Positions 1-6,372 of a stretch of DNA of 14,729 nt are shown in pieces; position 1 is the first letter of the stretch, and every line of letters starts with the position of its first letter. The stretch spans positions 1 to 14,729 of the forward strand of contig VFKQ01000402.1 in assembly GCA_009885445.1 (NCBI GenBank), given 5' to 3'. This DNA is from Anaerolineaceae bacterium (GTDB taxonomy: Bacteria; Chloroflexota; Anaerolineae; Anaerolineales; Villigracilaceae). The translations under genes were made by a program, and so were the position numbers. A model generated the notes under the pieces. It was not told where the DNA came from and did not search any database. It was given only the letters and a program-made list of their open reading frames with translations.

Positions 1-281
1 GTTGAGGACAACATGTACCCCACCCCTAACCCCTCTCCAAATGTACCCATTTGGAGAGGGGGACCGAGCGCGGCAATCTCACCCGCACCGTCGGCGCCGT
101 TGATGTGGGGGAGGTCGAGTTTGAGGCCGGGCCAGCCGTTGCGCACCATGACGTCCATGCGGTTGAGGGCGGCGGCGCGGATGCGCACGAGCGCTTCGCC
201 GGCTTTGGGTTCAGGCGCGGGGAAGTCAGTGTATTCGAGGACGTCGGGTCCGCCGTGATGGTGGAAGAGGGTGGCTTTCAA
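1..281 (-). CDS. Zinc-type MDR alcohol dehydrogenase / quinone oxidoreductase, N-terminal part (cut by window edge)
   Basis: Reading the minus strand from a TTG at 281 gives an open frame to the window edge (93 codons). It begins MKATLFHHHGGPDVLEY and continues with VRIRAAALNRMDVMVRNGWPG, then PHINGADGAGEI at about residues 58-69. This is the GroES-like N-terminal domain of medium-chain dehydrogenases, which act on alcohols or quinones with NAD(P)H. The MKA... start is standard for the family, so TTG is chosen; upstream there is an in-frame stop, no ATG and no Shine-Dalgarno, only an 8-bp tandem repeat. After residue 73 (AALG), where homologues continue with a short loop into GDRV, the frame instead reads through a palindromic repeat (30-61), giving PPLQMGTFGEGLGVGYM. 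The protein either carries a repeat-derived insert or is interrupted just outside the window. Family call is firm; functionality is uncertain. Confidence 0.8.
   Translation of the reverse strand, partial: MKATLFHHHGGPDVLEYTDFPAPEPKAGEALVRIRAAALNRMDVMVRNGWPGLKLDLPHINGADGAGEIAALGPPLQMGTFGEGLGVGYMLSS
30..61. repeat. Palindromic repeat inside the MDR coding frame
   Basis: The left arm CCCCTCTCCAAAT (30-42) and right arm ATTTGGAGAGGGG (49-61) are a perfect 13-bp inverted repeat around the 6-nt loop GTACCC. The flank at about 14-29 (CCCC and CCCTAA words) looks like part of the same element. It lies in frame within the MDR dehydrogenase gene and contains no stop in that frame. Confidence 0.85.
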
Positions 282-336
282 GTTAGTTAGATAGTTGGTT
301 AGTTAGAAAGTTTGATAGTTAAGTAGTTCAATAGTT
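281..336. repeat. Degenerate 8-bp tandem repeat, seven units
   Basis: Seven consecutive 8-bp units in exact register all end in AGTT: AGTTAGTT, AGATAGTT, GGTTAGTT, AGAAAGTT, TGATAGTT, AAGTAGTT, CAATAGTT. A weaker 16-bp super-period is visible because alternate units share GTTAGTTAG (282-290 and 298-306). The array ends on the first base of the TTG start codon of the minus-strand MDR gene, so it occupies the place where that gene's ribosome binding site would be. It is AT-rich, unlike its GC-rich neighbours. Confidence 0.8.
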
Positions 337-401
337 TAAGAATTATGCGATTGCGGAATCCTTGTCTACCTGTCTACTTCTTCTGCACGTCATCGAGCGC
401 G

Positions 402-417
402 GGCGACTCAAGTCGCC
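402..417. repeat. Short palindrome, GGCGACT/AGTCGCC arms
   Basis: The 7-bp arms GGCGACT (402-408) and AGTCGCC (411-417) flank CA. Read on the minus strand with its flank it starts GTAGTGGCGACTTG. It belongs to the same small family as the hairpin at 12337-12352 (GTAGTAACGACTTT...), whose arms differ at the two outer positions but keep pairing. Confidence 0.75.
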
Positions 418-427
418 ACTACATTTG

Positions 428-501
428 CGAAGCCGATACTTCGACAGGCTCAGCACATCGCCTTCGTCGGCTGGAGATTAGTCCGCGAAGGCGGACTTCG
501 C
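428..501. repeat. Cluster of small overlapping hairpins
   Basis: This stretch contains AGCCGA (431-436) facing TCGGCT (467-472) and the dispersed-repeat word CTTCGACAGGCTCAG starting near 439. A two-state element follows: AGTCCGC (480-486) pairs with GCGGACT (491-497), while GCGAAG (485-490) can instead pair with CTTCGC (496-501). With the tandem repeat and the palindromes at 402 and 512 it fills the whole 282-517 gap, in which I see no gene. Confidence 0.6.
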
Positions 502-511
502 AGTGGTTGGT

Positions 512-525
512 GCGATTTCAATCGC
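512..525. repeat. Short palindrome overlapping the methyltransferase stop codon
   Basis: GCGATT (512-517) and AATCGC (520-525) are perfect 6-bp arms around TC. The TGA stop of the minus-strand methyltransferase is at 520-518, inside the palindrome, so the last residues (LGD) and the stop come from the repeat. Confidence 0.7.
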
Positions 526-1414
526 CCAACTTCTTCCGCGCAATAAACGTCATCGAGCCGTTGTCGCTGTAGATGCTGATTTTGTTGAGCAGGTTTAGGA
601 GCGGAGTCCACAATTTGTTGGAGTTGGAAGTTAGGCGAAACAATCTGCGGAAGAGAAATCCCAGCGTGGCGTATTGACCGGCGCGGTTGATTTCGAGAAT
701 GTCCCAATCTTTTTCGAGCGCGCGGCGCACGGTTTTGGGCGACCAGTAGAAAACGTGCTCGGGCAATTTAAATGAAACCCAGCCGCGGCCCGAGATGCGC
801 GCCAAGAGACTCGACGGGTCAGGCGTGGTCATGGCGATGAGTCCACCGGGCTTAAGCACGCGGCGAATGTGCTCCAGCCATTCGAGCGGACGATAGATGT
901 GCTCGAAGGTATCGAAGGCCACAACGAGGTCGAAAGACTCGGCGGGATAGTTTGCGGTTTCGATCAAGCCAAGTTTGACTCGCTCGCCAAATTTTTCTTG
1001 CGCCACTTTCACAATGTATTCGGAGGGGTCGAGTCCATGTACGTCGTAGCCTTTTGCTTGCGCGGCTTCGAGGAAGAAGCCGGGGCCGCAACCGATGTCT
1101 AATGCGCGGCCTGGAGTTTGATATTTCATTACTTGCTCGAGTCGCTTTGTAAATGTCTTGACCCAGTTTGGGCGCAGTTCGAGATATTCGTCGTAGCCCT
1201 GACCGGCGACATTGGAAACGTAATAGGCTTGGTCCATGTAAAGTTTCATGATCGCCTTCTCGGTCAGGCGCGGCGAGAGGAAAACGAGTCCGCAGTTGCG
1301 ACAGGCGACGACGCGGAAGGGGTCGAAGTTGTAGCGCAGATTCGTTCCGGGCGCGGATCCGCAAATTGGACAGCTGACCACTTCGAGCGCGGAGAAGATG
1401 CGGGAGGTTGTCAT
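518..1414 (-). CDS. Class I SAM-dependent methyltransferase with N-terminal zinc ribbon
   Basis: This 298-residue cytoplasmic enzyme transfers a methyl group from S-adenosylmethionine; the acceptor cannot be read from sequence. Cys15-x2-Cys18 and Cys38-x2-Cys41 form a zinc-ribbon-like N-terminus. The Rossmann SAM-binding motif LDIGCGPG is at 105-112, the acidic ribose-binding end of strand 2 (GLDP) at 127-130, DTFEHI at 168-173 and the LKPGG turn at 187-191. This layout matches the Methyltransf_23/11-type enzymes common in polysaccharide and lipid-linked sugar clusters. It is the last gene of the minus-strand operon, and its ATG overlaps the stop of the GT2 gene by 4 nt (ATGA), implying translational coupling. 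A role in modifying the sugar or lipid made by the two upstream glycosyltransferases is inferred from position. The C-terminus ends within a palindromic repeat. Confidence 0.85.
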   Translation of the reverse strand: MTTSRIFSALEVVSCPICGSAPGTNLRYNFDPFRVVACRNCGLVFLSPRLTEKAIMKLYMDQAYYVSNVAGQGYDEYLELRPNWVKTFTKRLEQVMKYQTPGRALDIGCGPGFFLEAAQAKGYDVHGLDPSEYIVKVAQEKFGERVKLGLIETANYPAESFDLVVAFDTFEHIYRPLEWLEHIRRVLKPGGLIAMTTPDPSSLLARISGRGWVSFKLPEHVFYWSPKTVRRALEKDWDILEINRAGQYATLGFLFRRLFRLTSNSNKLWTPLLNLLNKISIYSDNGSMTFIARKKLGD

Positions 1415-2433
1415 TTGCGGTGAATCCCTGAAAGGCCGTCGCGGTCGCGGTGGCGGAATGCGTCCATGACAATCCGATTAAGTTGAATGAGTGAAAGAAT
1501 CACGAAGAGCGCTCCGATGAAAAGGATGAGCCAGTCGCGCAGGACGGGCGGCAGGAATTGTAGCAGGAGCACGCGAACGATGTTGCTGAACGGCGGACGG
1601 AGCACGGCGGGCGTGATGAGTTTTGCAACGCCGATGCCGCTGAGAAAAACGCCGAGCACGAAAAGCGCCATCCATGTTTGCGCGCGCAGGCCCGGGTTGA
1701 GCCAACTTAAAAATGAAGCGCGATAATAAATTGCGAGCGTGTCGATGAACGTGCCGACGACGCTGGAGAGATTCATGCGCCCGAGGCGGCCCACGCGCCG
1801 ATACGCGATTTCAACGGGTTGCTCGACGATGCGATATCCGAAGCGCGAGGCGGCCACGAGCAGTTCAATGTCAAATGCGAAGCGACGCGCGGCGACGCGC
1901 GGAATCGAGTCTGCTAAAACTTCGCGGCGAAAAAGTTTGATGCCGGTTTGGGTGTCGGTGATGGTGAGGCCAAATAAAAATGCGACCATGCTTCGATAGC
2001 CGCGACTCATCAAACGGCGCAAAGGTGGAAATTGATTGGCTTGCAAATCTTTTACACCGGCGACGACGTCCGCGTTTTCTTTGCGCATGACATCCATGAG
2101 TTGTAATAAATTTTCGGGCGCGATCTCCAAGTCTGAATCGAGGAAGGCGACCAGCGCGCCGCTTGCGAATCCAAACCCGTGAAAGAGACTCGCGCCCTTG
2201 CCGCGATTTTGTTCCTGATGCACGGCGCGCACGGGCAGGCCATCTGCGGCGGCGCGTTCGCTTTCGCTGAAGGTGTTGTCGCGTGAGCCGTCATCTACGA
2301 CGATGATCTCGAAGCGCAGACTTTTAAGCGCCGCGCAGACGCGTTCAAGATTCGCGTAAATGTGCGCGCCTTCATTGTAGGCGGGCATGATGACTGAAAG
2401 GTCGGGCATGGAGGTTTGCGTGGGCAGAGTCAT
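1411..2433 (-). CDS. GT2 family polyprenyl-phosphate glycosyltransferase (DPM1/GtrB-like) with two C-terminal membrane helices
   Basis: This 340-residue protein is predicted to move a sugar from a nucleotide donor to a polyprenyl phosphate at the cytoplasmic face of the membrane. The GT-A domain covers about 11-235: SVIMPAYNEG (13-22), VDDGS (46-50), NRGKG (76-80), the metal-binding DSD (99-101) and the DTQTGIKLFRR segment (160-170) typical of dolichyl-phosphate-sugar synthases. Two hydrophobic segments at about 253-272 and 300-320 anchor it, as in GtrB-type enzymes. Its start lies 9 nt after the GT39 stop, and it overlaps the methyltransferase by 4 nt. The start could instead be Met9 (2409), which begins directly at the domain; neither start has a clear Shine-Dalgarno. 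It probably makes the lipid-linked sugar donor used by the GT39 enzyme encoded just upstream. Confidence 0.85.
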   Translation of the reverse strand: MTLPTQTSMPDLSVIMPAYNEGAHIYANLERVCAALKSLRFEIIVVDDGSRDNTFSESERAAADGLPVRAVHQEQNRGKGASLFHGFGFASGALVAFLDSDLEIAPENLLQLMDVMRKENADVVAGVKDLQANQFPPLRRLMSRGYRSMVAFLFGLTITDTQTGIKLFRREVLADSIPRVAARRFAFDIELLVAASRFGYRIVEQPVEIAYRRVGRLGRMNLSSVVGTFIDTLAIYYRASFLSWLNPGLRAQTWMALFVLGVFLSGIGVAKLITPAVLRPPFSNIVRVLLLQFLPPVLRDWLILFIGALFVILSLIQLNRIVMDAFRHRDRDGLSGIHRK

Positions 2434-2442
2434 TCAGCGATT

Positions 2443-4905
2443 CTATTTTTTGCGCGCGGATAATTTTTTGGTTTGCGCAACGCGCCTGGGTTTTTTTGTG
2501 GGCGCAGGTTGGATGGCTGGCGCGGGGTCAACGACAGGGTTGTTGGGTTGTGGAAAATTAATGCGCAGTCGAAATTCCAATTCGATGCCGGAGAAGTGAA
2601 CTTGTTTTTCGTGTTGACTTGTCTCGGCGCTTAATGGGCGCGCTGAGAGAGTTGTCGCTTGCAGGGCGCTGAGCGGAATTTTTCTTAAATTGTAGAAAGC
2701 AATAATGAGCATGAGCAACAGGCAGGCGAGAATTAGGCTGTGCGCGGGCGAGGCCCACAGGTCACGCAGGCCGTGGGCGAGGCTCAAGTCTACGCGCGTG
2801 TTGACGGGGATGTTGGCCGCCAGATAGCCGAGGGTCTCGCCTTTTTGGTTGGTGAGAACTTGCATTTTTGTTTCAGGAAGAAGTGTGCTGAGTTGCAGGG
2901 CGGTTTGCTCACCGCCATTTTCAGCGTTGACGAAGATCAGATAGTATTGTCCGCGCAGGGTGTCGGGGAGGGTGGTGATGTCGAAGCGCGGCATGGCCAG
3001 AATGGTGTGGCCGGTTAACAGAACACGCGACTGATATGTGGCGTCGTGCGCGACGGGGTTTTCGTCCAGGAAGATGAGGGTGGAGGGGACGCTGACGTTG
3101 CGCGCAATCCATGAGGCAGTGTAATCGTAACTGCGCGGGTGTTGCGCAGGCATCTTCACAAAGTAAGTCGAAAGGCCCAGCGTGGCGATAATCAATGTAG
3201 TGAGCACCAACATCAGCGCTTGCGCCAATTTGAAGCGCGCGGCGAGCAGTGGAATCTCTTTGATCAAAAGTTCGATGAGGAGCACGAGGCCGAGAGCAGA
3301 GAACAGAGCCAGGATTGGAATCAGCGCGACTGAATGGGTGGGGCGCGGCGGGAAGGCGGCCAGCGTGCTCAGGCCGATTAGCCCGAGCCAGAACCAGGCG
3401 CTTAAGATGAAATTCCCCGCCTTGCGCAATTTGGCCAGCATGGCGCTCAAGCCGACAATGAAAAATAATAAAGTGCCCGGCCCCAGCAAGCCGGTGGACA
3501 TGAAGTGATCTTTGTATAACGTGCCGTCAAAAAATATTACGATGGAGCGCAGGATTCCGCGCACCCATAAGATGCCGTAAAGGCGCGGTTCGTAAAACGC
3601 TTCGATGGGATGTTCGGCTAGTCCAAAGTTCCAGCGTGGCAATTCATTAATGGTCGCATCGCCGAAAATGGCGCGCCCGTAAAAGCCGCTGATGAAGCTG
3701 GTCTCGGCGATTTTGTAGTACATCGAATGCTCTGTTTCGCTACTGAAGCCATAGACGATGCGCGGCAGTGCCATGGCCCCAAAAGCGGCCAGCACAGTTA
3801 AAATTATAGGTAAAGTTTTGCGCAACGGAATTTTGGCAACGATGGGCAATGCAATCAAGGTGACGACAATGATGACCAGCCCGAGCCAGGCGGCAAAGTA
3901 AGTGTAGTAGCCCAGTCCCGCGCTCAGGCCGGCCAGCCACCAATAAAAATAACTGCCGCGACGCAGGGCAATGACCATGAAATAAATGGCCAGCACCACC
4001 GGGAAGAGCGCCTGCGAATTGTTGTAGCCGAGGCGCGCAAAAGTTAAATAGTAGGGGTTGACCATCATCAGCACACAGGCCAGTACGGCCACGCGGCGGT
4101 CGAAGAGTTCGCGCGCTAAAAGGTAGAGCGGGAAGATCGTCGCCGACCCGGCCAGGACGGAGGCGAAGCGCCAGCCCCACAGGTCAACGCCGGCCCAGCG
4201 GGCAATCCATGCTTGAAAGATGGAGCTGGCAATCGGGAAGGAGTACACGCCGAAATCGAAAAACGCGGGACGATATTCGTGGATGGCGATGGCGCGAGTC
4301 AATTCCCAGAATGCGCCTTCGTCGGGGATGAGCCAGGGGGCCAGGTCGCGTAACAAAAATGCGCCGCTGGCGATGGCCGCGCAAAAAAGCAGAAGCATAA
4401 ACAGCCAGTCTGTCCAGTGGATGTGCAGAGGCAGGTCGCTGGCGTTGTCGCGTTCGCGTTTCCAAAATAATAATGTAACGGTCAAAATGGGAATCAACCA
4501 AAAGGCGATGCTGATGGATGCGTAAGCGTGTTGGGATAGTTGCAACAAAAGTAATCCAAACAAGGCCAGCGCGCCGAGCAGGCGCGGCAGTACATACTTC
4601 CATTGGATGGCGGGCAGTTCTGGCAGACGCGTGGTTAATTCAAATTTTTCCCAATCGCTTAAATCAATCGCCTTGATGAAAACCCAGGCGCCAATCAAAA
4701 TGGCTGGCAGACCCAGCAACACATTGGGCAGGTTAATGATTTCGATATGAAATAAAGAATTTAAGTTATTAGAGAAAGCCAGGAACGCCGGCATTATCAG
4801 AATTGGTTCTGGCTCCTGCATGGCGTGAATGCCAAGCAGAACAGCAATGATTCCCGCCGTGAGCCAGAAAGATTTTGTTGGCTGTGTTGGGGTCGCACTA
4901 TTCAT
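2443..4905 (-). CDS. Large multi-pass GT39/PMT/ArnT-like glycosyltransferase
   Basis: This is an 820-residue polytopic membrane protein of the GT-C fold. Such enzymes transfer a sugar from a polyprenyl-phosphate donor on the outer face of the membrane. The acidic loop motif IPDEG (193-197) follows a hydrophobic segment, as does the catalytic Asp/Glu of PMT and ArnT proteins. A PMT_2-like core then has YSFPI, WRFASVLAG (245-253), PLYLLARELF and ARLGYNN (290-296). A soluble extracytoplasmic domain spans about 585-720, then a last helix (about 722-740) and a basic Lys/Arg-rich tail (803-820). Family members usually have the acidic motif near residue 50; here about 150 residues with roughly five hydrophobic segments precede it, and the total is longer than usual. 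It lies 22 nt after an acyl-CoA dehydrogenase gene and 9 nt before the GT2 gene. A weak AGGG precedes the ATG. The acceptor is unknown. Confidence 0.8.
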   Translation of the reverse strand: MNSATPTQPTKSFWLTAGIIAVLLGIHAMQEPEPILIMPAFLAFSNNLNSLFHIEIINLPNVLLGLPAILIGAWVFIKAIDLSDWEKFELTTRLPELPAIQWKYVLPRLLGALALFGLLLLQLSQHAYASISIAFWLIPILTVTLLFWKRERDNASDLPLHIHWTDWLFMLLLFCAAIASGAFLLRDLAPWLIPDEGAFWELTRAIAIHEYRPAFFDFGVYSFPIASSIFQAWIARWAGVDLWGWRFASVLAGSATIFPLYLLARELFDRRVAVLACVLMMVNPYYLTFARLGYNNSQALFPVVLAIYFMVIALRRGSYFYWWLAGLSAGLGYYTYFAAWLGLVIIVVTLIALPIVAKIPLRKTLPIILTVLAAFGAMALPRIVYGFSSETEHSMYYKIAETSFISGFYGRAIFGDATINELPRWNFGLAEHPIEAFYEPRLYGILWVRGILRSIVIFFDGTLYKDHFMSTGLLGPGTLLFFIVGLSAMLAKLRKAGNFILSAWFWLGLIGLSTLAAFPPRPTHSVALIPILALFSALGLVLLIELLIKEIPLLAARFKLAQALMLVLTTLIIATLGLSTYFVKMPAQHPRSYDYTASWIARNVSVPSTLIFLDENPVAHDATYQSRVLLTGHTILAMPRFDITTLPDTLRGQYYLIFVNAENGGEQTALQLSTLLPETKMQVLTNQKGETLGYLAANIPVNTRVDLSLAHGLRDLWASPAHSLILACLLLMLIIAFYNLRKIPLSALQATTLSARPLSAETSQHEKQVHFSGIELEFRLRINFPQPNNPVVDPAPAIQPAPTKKPRRVAQTKKLSARKK

Positions 4906-4928
4906 GAAAGCCCTGCGTTCAGCGACAT
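4902..4928 (-). other. Eight-residue mini-ORF bridging two operon genes
   Basis: In the gap between the acyl-CoA dehydrogenase stop and the GT39 start there is an ATG overlapping the upstream stop (TAATG). It reads M-S-L-N-A-G-L-S and ends in a TGA that overlaps the GT39 start (ATGA). It could carry terminating ribosomes to the next start. This is seen directly but may be coincidence in so short a gap. Confidence 0.3.
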
Positions 4929-6097
4929 TACCTTAACCCCAGTTCGGCGCGGCTGATGACGAGACGTTGAATCTCGCTGGTGCCCTCATAAATTTCTGTA
5001 ATCTTTGCGTCGCGGAAATAACGCTCCAGCGGAAGTTCGCGGCTATAGCCCAGGCCGCCATGAATTTGTACTGCGGCATGCGCGCAAAACATGGCCGTCT
5101 CGGAGGCAAATAATTTTGCGATGGAGGCTTGCAAGCTGAAACGCTCGCCACTTTCTTTGGCGAGGTCTTTGGCCATGGCCGCGTTGTAAAGTAGCAGACG
5201 CGAGGCTTCGATGCGCGTCTTCATGTCTGCGATTTTAAATCCGATGCCTTGAAACTCGCCGATTTTTTGACCGAACGCTTCGCGCTCACGGGCGTAGACG
5301 ACGCTGGCCTCATAGGCCGCTTCGGCAATCCCGAGCGCTTGCGCCCCAATGCCGATTCGGCCCACGTCCAAAACGGTCATAGCGATTCTGAATCCTTCGC
5401 CCTGCGCCCCGAGTCTGTTCGCGGCGGGCACTCTGCAATCTTCGAAAATTAATTCACTGGTGGCTGAAGCGCGGATGCCGAGCTTTGATTCTTTTTTGCC
5501 GCGCGTCAGGCCGGGCGTCTTGCCGTCCACGAGGAAGGCGCTGATGCCTTTGGCTTTTTTCTCAAGGTCGGTCATCATGAAGACGACGAAGTAATCCGCG
5601 ACAGGTCCGCTGGTGACCCAGGATTTGCGTCCGTTGAGAACATAAAAATCTCCGTCGCGCGTGGCGCGGCTTTTCATGTTTGAAGCGTCGGAACCCGACA
5701 TGGGTTCGGTCAACGAATATGCGCCGATGGCCTTGCCCGTTGCAATCGGACGCACAAATTTTTCTTTTTGTTCATCCGTGCCGAAAGTGAGGATGCCGTG
5801 ACAGTACAGTGAATTATTAACCGACATGACCACGCCATGCGCCGCGTCCGCTTTGCAGATTTCGGTGAGAGCCAGCACGTAGGACATTGTGTCCATGCCC
5901 GCGCCGCCATATTTTTCGGGCACTTGCAGTCCCATGAAGCCGAGCGCGCCCATTTTGCGAATCGTCTCAAGCGGAAATTCTCCGCTTTCATCGAATTGCG
6001 CCGCGATGGGGGCAATCTCTTTTTGGGCAAAATCGCGGGCCGTGTCGCGAATCATTTTGTGTTCGTCGTTGAGGGGGAAAAGGGCGCTGTCTGCCAT
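4928..6097 (-). CDS. Acyl-CoA dehydrogenase, short/branched-chain type
   Basis: This 389-residue FAD flavoprotein catalyses alpha,beta-dehydrogenation of acyl-CoA in fatty-acid or branched-chain amino-acid breakdown, passing electrons to ETF. The three ACAD domains are complete. EKYGGAGMDT (61-70) ends the N-terminal domain, and YSLTEPMSGSDASN (127-140) and WVTSG (160-164) contact flavin and substrate. AREREAFGQKI starts near 269, QIHGGLGYS is at 344-352 and IYEGTSEIQ at 369-377; Glu371 is the expected catalytic base, in the position used by SCAD. Length is normal. A good AGGAG lies 5 nt before the ATG, and a TATAAT on the same strand lies 30 nt upstream (6127-6132). It is the first gene of the minus-strand operon; the link to the glycosyltransferases behind it is positional only. 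Exact chain length cannot be told. The second dehydrogenase at 12360 is a distinct paralogue. Confidence 0.93.
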   Translation of the reverse strand: MADSALFPLNDEHKMIRDTARDFAQKEIAPIAAQFDESGEFPLETIRKMGALGFMGLQVPEKYGGAGMDTMSYVLALTEICKADAAHGVVMSVNNSLYCHGILTFGTDEQKEKFVRPIATGKAIGAYSLTEPMSGSDASNMKSRATRDGDFYVLNGRKSWVTSGPVADYFVVFMMTDLEKKAKGISAFLVDGKTPGLTRGKKESKLGIRASATSELIFEDCRVPAANRLGAQGEGFRIAMTVLDVGRIGIGAQALGIAEAAYEASVVYAREREAFGQKIGEFQGIGFKIADMKTRIEASRLLLYNAAMAKDLAKESGERFSLQASIAKLFASETAMFCAHAAVQIHGGLGYSRELPLERYFRDAKITEIYEGTSEIQRLVISRAELGLR

Positions 6098-6126
6098 CCA
6101 AACTCCTGAGGTTGATTTGTTTTGAA

Positions 6127-6132
6127 ATTATA
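6127..6132 (-). promoter_or_regulatory. Candidate -10 box for the acyl-CoA dehydrogenase operon
   Basis: A perfect TATAAT on the minus strand would start transcription near 6120, leaving a leader of about 22 nt with a good AGGAG before the ATG at 6097. No convincing -35 hexamer stands at 16-18 nt, so it may depend on an activator or another sigma factor. Confidence 0.45.
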
Positions 6133-6164
6133 CCGCTGATGAAAGCCCGGCCAGTTGCTTTGCG

Positions 6165-6182
6165 GTCAATTATTTGATTGAC
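6165..6182. promoter_or_regulatory. Dyad over the pot promoter -35, candidate operator
   Basis: GTCAAT (6165-6170) and ATTGAC (6177-6182) are perfect 6-bp inverted half-sites with a 6-nt spacer. The right half-site contains five of the six bases of the plus-strand -35 hexamer, and the site sits between two divergent promoters. The size suits a dimeric helix-turn-helix repressor; no regulator is identified. Confidence 0.4.
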
Positions 6183-6207
6183 TGGCCTTGTTGAACCTTG
6201 CTATAAT
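6178..6207 (+). promoter_or_regulatory. Sigma70-type promoter for the pot operon
   Basis: TTGACT (6178-6183) and TATAAT (6202-6207) are separated by 18 nt, five of six and six of six matches to consensus. Transcription would start near 6214, giving a leader of about 160 nt. CACGGC (6217-6222) and GCCGTG (6242-6247) can form a hairpin at the very 5' end of that leader. Confidence 0.75.
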
Positions 6208-6285
6208 CTGCATATTCACGGCGGTAACAAATCCATAATCGGCCGTGTCAATTGCGCTAGACTGGTGTTAAGTTATCCATACTCG

Positions 6286-6323
6286 AAAGGAGGTGCTTGT
6301 CCAAGAAGGCAAATATCTTATAA
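6286..6323 (+). promoter_or_regulatory. Strong ribosome-binding sequence with possible leader peptide upstream of potD
   Basis: AAAGGAGGTG (6286-6295) is a near-perfect Shine-Dalgarno that is not used by potD, which has its own AAGGAG at 6362-6367. Just behind it, a TTG opens an eight-residue frame (M-S-K-K-A-N-I-L, TAA at 6321-6323). The 3-nt gap from GGAGG to TTG is short for efficient initiation, so the peptide is doubtful. The strong site could still bind ribosomes and protect or regulate the leader. Confidence 0.3.
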
Positions 6324-6372
6324 AAGGCTCTGACCAAATCCCCCAAACTATTAATTTACCCAAGGAGAGAGA

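Noticed and set aside
13..290. Two plus-strand open frames at the left edge
   Set aside because: They are antisense to the MDR dehydrogenase frame, which has clear family sequence on the minus strand.
281..336. CRISPR-like array
   Set aside because: The units are 8 bp and contiguous with no spacers, so this is a degenerate tandem repeat.
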